This document shows positions 53,832-63,215 of a stretch of 64,000 bases of DNA, piece after piece. The DNA is from Fructobacillus durionis (GTDB lineage Bacteria > Bacillota > Bacilli > Lactobacillales > Lactobacillaceae). The translations under genes were made by a program, and so were the position numbers. Each line of letters begins with the position of its first letter. Within the stretch, counting starts at the first letter, position 1. The notes under the pieces are model-generated. The model saw only the letters and a list, made by a program, of their open reading frames with translations. It did no database searches and was not told the origin of the DNA. The stretch is taken from positions 1-64,000 of the forward strand of contig NZ_FOLI01000004.1 of the NCBI RefSeq assembly GCF_900112405.1. The letters run 5' to 3'.

Positions 53832-55211
53832 ATGGACGAGAATCAAGAGAAGATGCTGAATCAAGTCAAAGGTGAGATGCAGTACGTTGGGGCGTATTTA
53901 GACGCTGTTGATGGTAAGGACAAGTTGACCGATGAATATTGGTCTTTAAATTCAAAGGCGGATGCTTTAAAGAGTCAGCGCTCAAAAACAAGCAATCAAA
54001 TTAATAATATTGCACGACGTCTTAAGTTAGGTGATGTTGGTGATATCAGTAAGCCTCGCCTCCTTGGGAGCAATTCTTCTTACTATGGACAAGTTGATCT
54101 TTCAGAATCAAAAAAGATTGGCCATGGTATTTTCGCTACTCTATTCGTTCTTGGTGCAGCGATTGCAATTATTTATCTAGTAATTACTATGGCTGTTATT
54201 GGTCAAGCGAAAGAAAACCTACAAACCGGGGTTATTCCAACACCACCAATGAGCCTCATGATAATTTCGATGTTACCTGTTTATGTTGCTTGGTTCCTTG
54301 TTTTTTGGTTAAAAAAACATCACAGTATGTTTGATAAGGTTAATCATTATTTGCCAATTCAACCTATCGTTAACTGGACTCGTTTAGCATTGCTGGTTTA
54401 TTCTTTTCTTTTTGTTGAAATCATTTTATCGGGTGCGTCATATACTGGAAAAGGATCTATTATTTATCCAATTCTTACGTGGGGGATGCTTGCAGTACAT
54501 CTCTTTCTTCCTATTTATGCTATTAAGCGTGGAAATCAAAAAGTTGATGATCGTTTTACCAATGAACGAAAAGCATTAAATGATAAAAATCAACGTCAAT
54601 ATGATAAGAAAGTCCAAGATGCCACTGAAGAATTGCAGGGTGTCCAACAAAAGCTAACCAATAACTTGCAATCATTGGATCAGGTTATTAGTAAAGTTGA
54701 TGAACAAATGGAAAATGTTAAAGAACACGAACTTGTCAAGATTTCTGAAAACATCGAAAAGATTAAAGAAAGCTTACCCCAAGCCTTTCCAATGGCGGAC
54801 AAGTATCGTCTAACTTTGCCATATTACCAATTGATGCTTGAAGCTATTCAAAGTCAGCAAGCCACTAACTGGGGGCATGCCAATGAATTAGCGACAGACC
54901 GTTTTGTTGAAGCTCAACATCATACAGAGTTGATGGAAGAATTGCATCACAATCAAGAGCAAACGATGGAGGGACTTGCAACGCTTGGCGCACAGATGGC
55001 ACAAAATGCAAAACAAGCGCATGATGATCTAACTCAAATCGACATATCAGTTCAATCTGGTTTCTCAAATGTTCAAAGTGATTTGAAGGATGCTTCCGAG
55101 CAAATTCAAGCAAGTAACCGGGAAGTTGCTGCTGCTCAACGTGAAAGCAACGACATTGCCGCGGACACGAATCGTACATTGAACGAGATGAATGATCGCT
55201 TCAAGCGATAA
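53832..55211 (+). CDS. Uncharacterised four-helix membrane protein with long coiled coil
   Basis: 459 residues from ATG 53832 (ATG 53829 is adjacent); GGAGG at 53821-53825 favours the second. Residues 1-80 are charged and helical. Four transmembrane segments follow (about 95-117, 140-158, 178-197, 205-225). The cytoplasmic C-terminal half (about 235-459) is a near-continuous coiled coil rich in Gln, Glu, Lys and Asn, resembling tape-measure or methyl-accepting-type helices. I do not recognise a family. A TTGACA at 53763-53768 may be its -35. Confidence 0.72.
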   Translation: MDENQEKMLNQVKGEMQYVGAYLDAVDGKDKLTDEYWSLNSKADALKSQRSKTSNQINNIARRLKLGDVGDISKPRLLGSNSSYYGQVDLSESKKIGHGIFATLFVLGAAIAIIYLVITMAVIGQAKENLQTGVIPTPPMSLMIISMLPVYVAWFLVFWLKKHHSMFDKVNHYLPIQPIVNWTRLALLVYSFLFVEIILSGASYTGKGSIIYPILTWGMLAVHLFLPIYAIKRGNQKVDDRFTNERKALNDKNQRQYDKKVQDATEELQGVQQKLTNNLQSLDQVISKVDEQMENVKEHELVKISENIEKIKESLPQAFPMADKYRLTLPYYQLMLEAIQSQQATNWGHANELATDRFVEAQHHTELMEELHHNQEQTMEGLATLGAQMAQNAKQAHDDLTQIDISVQSGFSNVQSDLKDASEQIQASNREVAAAQRESNDIAADTNRTLNEMNDRFKR

Positions 55212-55234
55212 GAATTCTTTTTATTAACTATTTT

Positions 55235-55267
55235 AGCTGTTAGCTTGAAAAAGCTGACGGCTTTTTG
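55235..55267 (+). terminator. Terminator of the coiled-coil membrane protein gene
   Basis: agctgttagctt pairs with aagctgacggct around gaaa, then five Ts. Confidence 0.8.
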
Positions 55268-55395
55268 TGTGGACTAAGACTAGCTAACTAATCAATTTGT
55301 AAATGAAAAAGTCAAAACAGGTTGTATTCATTTCTTAAATAACCAATGTTCTCTCTTTTTCTTGCTCCTGTGGCCCCTACCTGTTTAACTAATAG

Positions 55396-55506
55396 CAGGA
55401 ATTAAGACAGTACTCATCAATAAAAACAGACGTCGATGATCTGGATTTTAAATTACCTAGAAATTATACGTTTGAGGAAATGGAGGAGTTGCTCAATGAA
55501 AAATGA
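55396..55506 (+). pseudogene. Truncated gene remnant (C-terminal fragment)
   Basis: The frame 55396-55506 is open from just after a TAG to TGA and reads ..TDVDDLDFKLPRNYTFEEME..LLNEK, clearly protein-like (acidic, helical end) but without a start codon upstream. The stretch 55268-55395 holds no coding continuation that I can see. It is probably the tail of a deleted gene, possibly antitoxin-like. Its stop overlaps the next small ORF as in an operon. Confidence 0.45.
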
Positions 55507-55654
55507 AATGCTGGCTAAATCTATCGCCAATAAATATCACAATAGTTATGCTGAATTACAGGTTAAAGCTAGTCAGGAAGAGTTTGATATTGTCTTAGGG
55601 TATATTTCGGCACTAACAAATGAAAAAATGCGTCAAAATGTCGGATTAGAATAG
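55496..55654 (+). CDS. Hypothetical 52-residue protein
   Basis: ATG at 55496 preceded by ggaggagttgctca; begins MKNEMLAKSIANKYHNSYAE. Predicted all-helical and soluble, with no recognised family. It overlaps the 3' end of the gene remnant in another frame, so it was probably the second gene of a small operon. Ends before a bidirectional terminator. Confidence 0.5.
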   Translation: MKNEMLAKSIANKYHNSYAELQVKASQEEFDIVLGYISALTNEKMRQNVGLE

Positions 55655-55672
55655 GATAAAATCCATCACAAC

Positions 55673-55710
55673 AAAAAGGCCACCAGATCATCTGGTGGCC
55701 TTTTAATTTT
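55673..55710. terminator. Bidirectional terminator
   Basis: aaaaaggccaccagat pairs perfectly with the following atctggtggcctttt. Serves the plus-strand small ORF and the minus-strand gene at 55716. Confidence 0.88.
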
Positions 55711-55715
55711 AATTA

Positions 55716-56747
55716 TTAATCCTGAATTATATTTTCCATCTGCTTCAACTTGTCGCTGTTCTTATACTGCTTGTAGAGAGCAGATAGAGAAGCGGTACCT
55801 TGTGTTTCGGCATCTGCCTCTTGCTCCGCACCTTCAACTAGGGTTCCTTCCTTCTTGTAGGTCACTTGGTCCCCGTTGATGTAGAAAACACCACGAACAT
55901 CGGACTGGTTTTCAGTGCCAGATGGGATGTTCTGCAAACGTAGAATGTACTTGCTATTTTGCTGTTCCAACTTAATGCCATGGAAAGTCGTATCCTTTGG
56001 CACGTAGTTTTGGTTATCGTTAACGATTGGATGTGCCTTCCCGTTAATCAAATCGTCTGGGCTGGTTGCTCCCCAGTCAGACTGGAATCCGCTAGGCATA
56101 CCGAGCAAGGCTAAGGCCTGCTTCTCTTTAAGAGAAAGCTGATCAACGCTAGAACTATCATCCTTAGTTTGAGAACTGTTCGATTGTGAAGTAGAGGTAG
56201 ATGAATCAGCTACTTTATAGAAGTAGTTTTCATCACCCATGCTTTGTCCACAGAAGATGCGATCCTTTGATTCTGATGGGAATGAATCGGTTGAAGCCCC
56301 CTTAGGAATAAAGACAAATGGTGTAGCTGCTGATGGGCCATCTAGATTGCCATCCTTTGGTCCAACATCTGTCTTGAAAACGCCGTCTTTAATAGCAGGT
56401 GGCGTCATTGATCCCACGGCTTTCGTGTAGACAGCTAGGCTATTGGTTGTCCCACTACTCGTGTAGTTGGCTGATACTAGCCCTTTCTTATCAAAAGTGT
56501 AGCTATCACCCTTACTATTCTTCCAAGTCCCCACAACAGATGAGAAGTTCCCAGACTTAATGGCCTGAATGTCCATCGCCTTACTCTTCTTGTCGCTAGA
56601 CTTTGATGTCTTCGTCTTGGTGACCTTGGCCGAAGAACTGCTGTTATTTGAAGAGCTTGAGTGGTTAGCACCCACGAAATAAAAACCACCAGCCCCAGCA
56701 ATAATGACGGCACCGGCAATGCCTAATATACCTGCTTTTGAAATCAT
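55716..56747 (-). CDS. Secreted or membrane-anchored DUF6287-type protein
   Basis: 343 residues from ATG 56747-56745 (AAGGAG just upstream); an in-frame ATG at 56801 is rejected. N-terminal hydrophobic helix (ISKAGILGIAGAVIIAGAGG) followed by a Ser/Lys/Thr linker, a DUF6287-like domain (about 58-105, IKSGNFSSVVGTWKNSKGDS) and a C-terminal domain (about 205-343) of unknown type. No lipobox cysteine after the helix, so it is probably anchored by the N-terminal helix. Function unknown. Confidence 0.72.
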   Translation of the reverse strand: MISKAGILGIAGAVIIAGAGGFYFVGANHSSSSNNSSSSAKVTKTKTSKSSDKKSKAMDIQAIKSGNFSSVVGTWKNSKGDSYTFDKKGLVSANYTSSGTTNSLAVYTKAVGSMTPPAIKDGVFKTDVGPKDGNLDGPSAATPFVFIPKGASTDSFPSESKDRIFCGQSMGDENYFYKVADSSTSTSQSNSSQTKDDSSSVDQLSLKEKQALALLGMPSGFQSDWGATSPDDLINGKAHPIVNDNQNYVPKDTTFHGIKLEQQNSKYILRLQNIPSGTENQSDVRGVFYINGDQVTYKKEGTLVEGAEQEADAETQGTASLSALYKQYKNSDKLKQMENIIQD

Positions 56748-57162
56748 ATTCTCCTTCTTACTTCCAATTAAATGGATTTTTATTCGTGAATAGTATAGCA
56801 CTGTGGTGGGGATAGGACTTATGAAGGTAACTATGTTTATTTAAAAAACATTTCAGAAAATGATGCCTTAAATTAGAAAATAATTCTAATTAAAAATATA
56901 GATGTTTAATAGGCTACAAAACTAGGAAGAAAAGCGCTATTTGTTATTTAATTATACGAAATGGGGTGTAGAATAAAATAAATTAAATGTTGTATTGTTC
57001 AACAAGAAATTGTCAAAAGATTAAATTTTTAAAATCTAATAATCTATGATTGTTACTAAACTAAAGCTACTAGATGTTTATTAATAGAGCGTATGCAACG
57101 ATTTTTGAAAATGGGCAATGATAAAATAAAAGTATGTATTTAAATAGGAGTTTAAGAGCAGT
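56748..57162. other. AT-rich intergenic region at the island's left edge
   Basis: Markedly AT-rich. It holds an aattagaa/ttctaatt palindrome (about 56873-56893), other short inverted repeats, and an extended -10 TGATAAAAT (57119-57127) for the methyltransferase gene. No gene, tRNA or clear direct-repeat attachment site is visible. Confidence 0.6.
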
Positions 57163-59916
57163 ATGTCATTAATTGAATTGGAAGATAAATTAATTGAATT
57201 ATTACGAACTGATAAACCTAATCAGTTTATATACGACTTTACAGAAATAATGGGGATACCTAAAGCTACGATAAGTCGTGCTAAGAAAAGCAATCAAGAA
57301 CATGATAATTTATTTATAAAAAATAAGGTGTTTTATAGGTTAACTGAAAAAAACGTTTGGGAAGAGTTTAAAAAGGCTGAATTACTATTAAAAGACTATA
57401 AGAATATTCCAAGATTTACTATTATAACAAATTACAAATCTTTTTTAGCTAAAGATAATAAGACGATGGATACACTATTTCTTGATGATATTCAACAGTT
57501 GCCTTTTAATTATGATTTCTTTTTACCATGGCAAGGGATTGAAAAAATCGATCATGATAAAGAAAATCCAGCAGACGTAAAGGCTGCGGAACGATTTGCG
57601 AAACTTTATCAGCAGTTACAAAAAGATAATCCTAATCTGTCAGAAAAGCAGGAAGAAAATTTTAATATCTTTTTGATACGTATCTTGTTTATGTTATTTG
57701 CTGAAGATACAAATATCATCCCTCCTTCTTTATTCACCGATTCTATTCAGCGGATGACTGCTGAAGATGGATCTGATATGAATCAAGTCATTACAGATAT
57801 TTTTTCTTTACTTGATAATAAAAACCGTGAAAATGTACCAACATGGCTTGAAAAATTTCCTTATGTTAATGGCCAATTATTTACTAATCCTCATGAAAAA
57901 ATTAATTTTAGTGCAAAGTCACGAAGAATGATTATTGAGGCTGGAAACAGATTGAATTGGAAAGAGATTAATCCTGATATTTTTGGATCCATGGTTCAGT
58001 CTGTGGCTAGTGAGGATAATCGTAGTCATCTAGGAATGCACTATACAAGTGTTCCAAATATCATGAAGGTAATCCGTCCATTGTTTTTAGATGAATTAAC
58101 GAATAAATACCATGACATTATTCAGTTAACAGATAGGCATGAGCAACAAAAAAGATTAAAACAATTACAAGTTCGTATTGCACAAATTAAACTTTTCGAT
58201 CCAGCATGTGGTTCAGGTAATTTTTTGATTATCGCATATAAAGAGTTGAGAAAACTTGAAATTAATATTATAAAGCAACAAATACATTTAATTGAAAGCA
58301 GTGATTTAAAAGAAAAAAATAAATCAAGACAAATTAGGGAAATATTAGATTCAATTAATGAAATTAATTTACTTCATAAAGATAAATTAAATACTGTACA
58401 CATGGGACAGTTATATGGTATTGAAATTGATTCTTTTGCTCATGAAGTTGCTAGGCTTTCTTTGTGGATAGCAGAGCATCAGATGAACGTCGAATTATCC
58501 AAGGTGATACCATATGCGGTTCGTCCTACACTACCATTACAAACAGTAGGAGATATTAAACTTGGTAATGCACTGAAAATTGATTGGCAAGAATTATTGC
58601 CCCATGAATTGAATGATGAAGTTTATATTTTTGGAAATCCGCCATATTTGGGTGGAAAAAAACAAGGGAAGAGTCAAAAAGAGGATATGAAAAATATTTT
58701 TTCTAGTTTGGTGAAAGGCTGGAAAAATATGGACTATATTTCAGGATGGTTCTTTTTGGGGAGCCAGTATATTTCTAATTCAAATGCTAAAATGGCTTTC
58801 GTTTCTACGAATTCTATTTCTCAGGGAGAACAGGTAGAAATGTTATGGCCGCTGTTATTAAAAAATAATGTAATTAGTTTTGTTTATCCTTCCTTTAAAT
58901 GGAAAAATTCTGCTAGAGGAGTTGCAGGTGTGACGGTTACTATTGTTGGAATGGAGAGTGGAAACATGAAAAATATTCAACCAAGAATATATAAAGATGG
59001 ATTAGTAGAAAAGGTAGATCATATCAATGCTTACTTGACAGCTGGGAATGATGTTATTGTGCAGAAAAAAAATAAACCATTATCCAAATTACCTGAGATG
59101 GATCTGGGTAGCATGCCAAAAGATGGTGGTGCCTTTAGTGTGAGTGAAGAAATGTACCTTAAAATGGTTGATCAGTATCCTAAGGTTAAAAATATATTAC
59201 GTCCCTACACGGGATCAGCTGAATATATTAAAGGTACAAAGCGTTTTGTAATATGGCTCCCTAACCAAGAAGTGTACGATGAATATAAGGGAATACCTTT
59301 TATTAAAGAGCGTATTGATGCGGTTCGAGATTTTCGAAAGAATTCAAAAGCTGAATCAACACGTGAGGCGGCGAAGTACCCTTGGGCCTTTAAGCAAAGG
59401 GGAAACCAAATTAAGGCGGATGAAAAAGGTTTTAAACGGAATATCATTGTTCCGAGAGTTTCTTCAGAAAAAAGAGATTATGTTCCTTTTGGTTATGTGA
59501 GTGGGGAAACAGTAGTGTCTGATTCTGCAATGGTTATTTTTGATGCACCATTGTGGGTATTGGCTTTGTTAGAATCAAATATTCATATGGTTTGGTTGAA
59601 AGCCATAGGTGGAAAATTGGAAACTAGGTACCGATATTCTAAAGTCCTTGTTTATAATACTTTCCCAGTACCTGCAATTTCTACTCAAAGAAAAAATATG
59701 ATGAGTGAGGTTATGGAAGAAATCCTAGACTTAAGAGATCAGTATGGGACAAGTTTAGCAGAACTTTATAATTCAGAGACAATGCCAGCAGATTTGAAAA
59801 AATTACATAAAAAATTAGATGGCATTGTTGAACGAGCTTATCGTCAACGACCCTTTGAAGATGATTCAGATAGGCTAAGCTTATTATTAGATTTATATGA
59901 AGATATGTCTAAATAA
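57163..59916 (+). CDS. MmeI-like DNA adenine methyltransferase with target-recognition region
   Basis: 917 residues. Predicted winged helix at 1-60 (MGIPKATISRAKK), an MmeI-type helical spacer (about 120-300) with MHYTS (about 292-296), SAM motif I FDPACGSGNF (about 346-355), catalytic motif IV NPPY (about 492-495), and a target-recognition/C-terminal region (about 620-917, RPYTGSAEYIKGTKR and FPVPA typical of MmeI). MmeI enzymes carry an N-terminal PD-(D/E)xK nuclease; I see none here. Expected to modify N6-adenine at a specific site. AT-rich codon use differs from the flanks. RBS ataggag 12 nt ahead. Confidence 0.85.
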   Translation: MSLIELEDKLIELLRTDKPNQFIYDFTEIMGIPKATISRAKKSNQEHDNLFIKNKVFYRLTEKNVWEEFKKAELLLKDYKNIPRFTIITNYKSFLAKDNKTMDTLFLDDIQQLPFNYDFFLPWQGIEKIDHDKENPADVKAAERFAKLYQQLQKDNPNLSEKQEENFNIFLIRILFMLFAEDTNIIPPSLFTDSIQRMTAEDGSDMNQVITDIFSLLDNKNRENVPTWLEKFPYVNGQLFTNPHEKINFSAKSRRMIIEAGNRLNWKEINPDIFGSMVQSVASEDNRSHLGMHYTSVPNIMKVIRPLFLDELTNKYHDIIQLTDRHEQQKRLKQLQVRIAQIKLFDPACGSGNFLIIAYKELRKLEINIIKQQIHLIESSDLKEKNKSRQIREILDSINEINLLHKDKLNTVHMGQLYGIEIDSFAHEVARLSLWIAEHQMNVELSKVIPYAVRPTLPLQTVGDIKLGNALKIDWQELLPHELNDEVYIFGNPPYLGGKKQGKSQKEDMKNIFSSLVKGWKNMDYISGWFFLGSQYISNSNAKMAFVSTNSISQGEQVEMLWPLLLKNNVISFVYPSFKWKNSARGVAGVTVTIVGMESGNMKNIQPRIYKDGLVEKVDHINAYLTAGNDVIVQKKNKPLSKLPEMDLGSMPKDGGAFSVSEEMYLKMVDQYPKVKNILRPYTGSAEYIKGTKRFVIWLPNQEVYDEYKGIPFIKERIDAVRDFRKNSKAESTREAAKYPWAFKQRGNQIKADEKGFKRNIIVPRVSSEKRDYVPFGYVSGETVVSDSAMVIFDAPLWVLALLESNIHMVWLKAIGGKLETRYRYSKVLVYNTFPVPAISTQRKNMMSEVMEEILDLRDQYGTSLAELYNSETMPADLKKLHKKLDGIVERAYRQRPFEDDSDRLSLLLDLYEDMSK

Positions 59917-59967
59917 TATCTATAGGTATTGTGCTGGAATGAAAAAATGGAGCTTTTAAGAAAATAA

Positions 59968-61932
59968 ATGACTGAAAATATAGTTGATGTAGATTATCAT
60001 GCTACTGGTAAAAGTACAAATACAAATAAACTTGGAATGCGTGAAATGCAGGCTAAGGTATATGAAAAACGAAATAGTAAATATTTGCTAGTAAAGGCTC
60101 CTCCTGCTTCCGGAAAATCACGTGCATTGATGTTTGTGGCAATTGATAAGTTAAAAAATCAGGGAATAAAAAAGGTTATCGTTGCTGTTCCTGAAAAGTC
60201 TATTGGTTCTAGTTTTAAGACAACCAATTTAAAAAAATATGGATTTTATGAGGATTGGGAGATAAAACCACAAAATAATTTAACCGCTCCCGGTAGCGAT
60301 AAGGGGAAGGTGAAATCTGTTATTCGTTTTATGGAATCAGATGATCAAGTACTCGTATTGACACATGCAACATTGCGATTTGCGTATCAGGAGATACTAA
60401 ATGACTCTGTATTTGATGATTGTTTAATTGCGATTGACGAGTTTCATCATGTTTCAGCTGCAGAGAATTCCGTTTTAGGTGAAGCTCTTAGAAATATCAT
60501 GAAGAATTCTTCGGCTCATATTTTAGCGATGACTGGTTCTTATTTTAGAGGAGATGATACTCCTATCCTATCACCTGAGGATGAAGATAAATTTGATAAA
60601 GTAACGTATTCGTATTATGAACAATTAGATGGGTATCAGTATTTGAAATCTTTTGGTATTGGTTATAATTTTTATCAAGGAAAATATACGGACTCTATTG
60701 CTGATGTAATTGATGTGAATAAAAAAATGATTATCCATATTCCTAATGTTAATTCTTCAGAATCTTCGAAGGATAAATTGAATGAGGTAGACTCAATTAT
60801 TGACACTATTGGTGACGTTGAGAGTGTTGATGATGAAACTGGAATAATATTTGTTCGAAGTAAAACAAATGGGAAACTTCTTAAAATTGCTGATTTAGTT
60901 ACTGTTGAAGGCCGAGACAGGGTAGCAGAATATCTAAGGACAAAAGTAAATTCTGTAGATGATTTAGATATATTAATTGCACTTGGAATGGCTAAGGAAG
61001 GGTTTGATTGGCCATGGGCTGAATATGCATTAACAATTGGGTATCGAGGCTCTCTGACTGAAATAGTACAAATTATCGGAAGAGTTACGAGAGATAGTCC
61101 AAATAAAACGCATGCACAGTTTACTAATTTGATTGCTCAACCTGATGCGAAAGATGATGAAGTGAATTATACGGTTAACACTATGTTGAAGGCTATCACG
61201 GCATCCTTACTTATGGAACAGGTTTTGGCTCCGGACTTTAAATTTAAACCTAGGAGAAACAAAACACAAAAGTCAGATTTGACAGGCGAGCTGTTTGTTA
61301 AAGGAATTAAAGAGCCAACAACTACTGCAGTAAAAAATATTTTGAGTTCAGATTTAGTTGAGTTAAAAGAAAAAATACTATCAGATAAGAGTGTGCAGCA
61401 GTCGATGAAACTAAATATTCCGAATAGTGCTCAAATAATGAATCAAGTTCTTGTGCCAAAAGTGATTCAGGCACAATATCCTAATTTATCATCTGATGAA
61501 GTCGAGACAGTGCGTCAGCATGTTGTTGCGGATATGGTGATGCGCAATGCTAAATTTGAAACAAATAGCAACCCAGATAGTTCGGAAAGTGATGAACAAA
61601 AGTTCATTAAAATGGGGAAGAAGTTTATTAAGGTGGATGAACTTGATATAAATCTTATTGACCAAATAAATCCACTTGATAAAGCATACGAAGTGTTGTC
61701 GAGAGCAATTGATGTGCCAACTTTAAAGATTATTCAAAATGCTATTGATGCAGATAAGTATCATTTTGATAATGATGAATTAGTATATTTGGCCCCAAAA
61801 ATTTTACAATTTAAGCAGGAAAACGGGTACTTGCCCCGTAAAAATAGTTCTGATGAAATGGAAGTCCGTTATGCGTATGCGTTGGCAAAATTGCAAGAGA
61901 TAAAAGCTAAACGAGGCGTTAATAATGAATAA
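59968..61932 (+). CDS. SF2 DEAD/DEAH-type helicase of the island system
   Basis: 654 residues. Motif I APPASGKS (about 44-51), motif II DEFH (about 157-160), motif III MTGSY (about 188-192), motif V ALGMAKEGFDWP (about 330-341) and motif VI QIIGRVTRDS (about 368-377) define a complete ATPase. The C-terminal 250 residues are helical and unassigned. Helicases of this type translocate DNA in type I, III and ISP restriction enzymes. The RBS is poorly placed (ggag 15 nt upstream). Its 3' end overlaps the nuclease gene by 8 nt. Confidence 0.85.
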   Translation: MTENIVDVDYHATGKSTNTNKLGMREMQAKVYEKRNSKYLLVKAPPASGKSRALMFVAIDKLKNQGIKKVIVAVPEKSIGSSFKTTNLKKYGFYEDWEIKPQNNLTAPGSDKGKVKSVIRFMESDDQVLVLTHATLRFAYQEILNDSVFDDCLIAIDEFHHVSAAENSVLGEALRNIMKNSSAHILAMTGSYFRGDDTPILSPEDEDKFDKVTYSYYEQLDGYQYLKSFGIGYNFYQGKYTDSIADVIDVNKKMIIHIPNVNSSESSKDKLNEVDSIIDTIGDVESVDDETGIIFVRSKTNGKLLKIADLVTVEGRDRVAEYLRTKVNSVDDLDILIALGMAKEGFDWPWAEYALTIGYRGSLTEIVQIIGRVTRDSPNKTHAQFTNLIAQPDAKDDEVNYTVNTMLKAITASLLMEQVLAPDFKFKPRRNKTQKSDLTGELFVKGIKEPTTTAVKNILSSDLVELKEKILSDKSVQQSMKLNIPNSAQIMNQVLVPKVIQAQYPNLSSDEVETVRQHVVADMVMRNAKFETNSNPDSSESDEQKFIKMGKKFIKVDELDINLIDQINPLDKAYEVLSRAIDVPTLKIIQNAIDADKYHFDNDELVYLAPKILQFKQENGYLPRKNSSDEMEVRYAYALAKLQEIKAKRGVNNE

Positions 61933-63103
61933 GATGTTTCATAGCTTAGATGACATTTTTTTAGATAAAGATTTTCAAAATATTTTAGATGAACAAGGGG
62001 AAAAAAACAATTCATCGAAAAAACATCCTGAAAACCCAGATATTGATAAGATAATTTCTTTGAATGCATGGTTTGAGAAAAATGGGAAAGAACCAACTAA
62101 GGCTGAAGTTGGATCTGAAGAGAGAAAACTTTATAACCAATTGGCTGGTATTCGAAACGATAAAGGTGGAAATAGAAAATCGGCACTTGCTAAATATGAT
62201 CTTTATAACTTGCTGAATACAGAGAATTTTAACAACGGCGGTATTGAACAAGATACTGTTATTCCTGATCATTTTGATAGCCTTGATGATGCACTTAAAG
62301 GAGTATCTTCCCTCTTCCAAGAAGATGATGATATTAATGAAATATCTAAAAAAATTTTTGATATAAGTCAGGTAAAAAAACCGATTAAATCTCCTAAGCA
62401 CGTGGGAACACGGATTGCTTCAAAAGAATTTGCTAAATATGAATCAATGTTTGAAAAGGTTCAGAAGGAAATCGCTAGTGGACAAAGAAAAATTATAAAA
62501 TTTAAGAATTATGATATTCATGCTGGAAGATTTTATATTCTAAAAGGTTTAATCTGTTATATCGAGGTAATTGGTGAAGAATTTCAAGGAAGTGATAATC
62601 AACCTAATGCACGAATGAGAGTTATCTTTGAAAACGGTACGGAAAGCCAAATGTTGAGAAGAGCCTTTGGAGCCTCTATGTACTCTCGTGGTGGAAAAAT
62701 TATTACTGACATTGAATCAGGAACCGTTGAGTTAAAAAATGATATTTGTTCAGGATCAATATATGTAGTGAAGAGTCTGTCCAGTAACCCTGAGATTTCT
62801 AAAATCGATAATCTATATAAAGTCGGGTATACTAGTGAATCGGTTCGACATCGAGTTGCTAATGCAGAGAACGAAGATACATATTTATATGCACCAGTGA
62901 AAATTGTTAGAGATTATCAAGTGATGAACGTTGATGCGCATAAATTTGAAACAGTATTACACCATGTTTTAGCACCAGCACAATTACAGGTTGAAATATT
63001 AGCGCCAAATGGAACTCTAATCAAACCGAGAGAGTGGTTTGTACTTTCCCTAAAAGAGATTGATGATGCCATAAATAAAATTATAGTAGAAATGCAAAAA
63101 TAG
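61925..63103 (+). CDS. GIY-YIG nuclease (T5orf172/MUG113 type)
   Basis: 392 residues. The C-terminal GIY-YIG domain (about 275-388) shows GSIYVV (about 277-282), YKVGYT (about 298-303), the expected arginine in SVRHRVANAE, and a catalytic-type glutamate in KFETVLHHVL (about 340-349), closing with KPREWFVL. Residues about 45-80 (LNAWFEKNGKEPTKAEVGSE) resemble a helicase-associated helical motif. The start overlaps the helicase stop, so the two are translationally coupled. Probable cleavage subunit. Confidence 0.83.
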   Translation: MNKMFHSLDDIFLDKDFQNILDEQGEKNNSSKKHPENPDIDKIISLNAWFEKNGKEPTKAEVGSEERKLYNQLAGIRNDKGGNRKSALAKYDLYNLLNTENFNNGGIEQDTVIPDHFDSLDDALKGVSSLFQEDDDINEISKKIFDISQVKKPIKSPKHVGTRIASKEFAKYESMFEKVQKEIASGQRKIIKFKNYDIHAGRFYILKGLICYIEVIGEEFQGSDNQPNARMRVIFENGTESQMLRRAFGASMYSRGGKIITDIESGTVELKNDICSGSIYVVKSLSSNPEISKIDNLYKVGYTSESVRHRVANAENEDTYLYAPVKIVRDYQVMNVDAHKFETVLHHVLAPAQLQVEILAPNGTLIKPREWFVLSLKEIDDAINKIIVEMQK

Positions 63104-63184
63104 TATACGCAATTGAATTGGACACTTATTTTAAAGTTTTATCACCTATAATTTAATATTCTGCGTATGATTTATACGTAATTT

Positions 63185-63212
63185 AAAAAGGCACCCGTAA
63201 AGGTGCCTTTTC
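63185..63212. terminator. Bidirectional terminator at the island's right edge
   Basis: aaaaggcacc pairs with ggtgcctttt around cgtaaa; A-run before and T-run after. Ends the nuclease gene and the convergent gene at 63216. Confidence 0.83.
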
Positions 63213-63215
63213 TCA

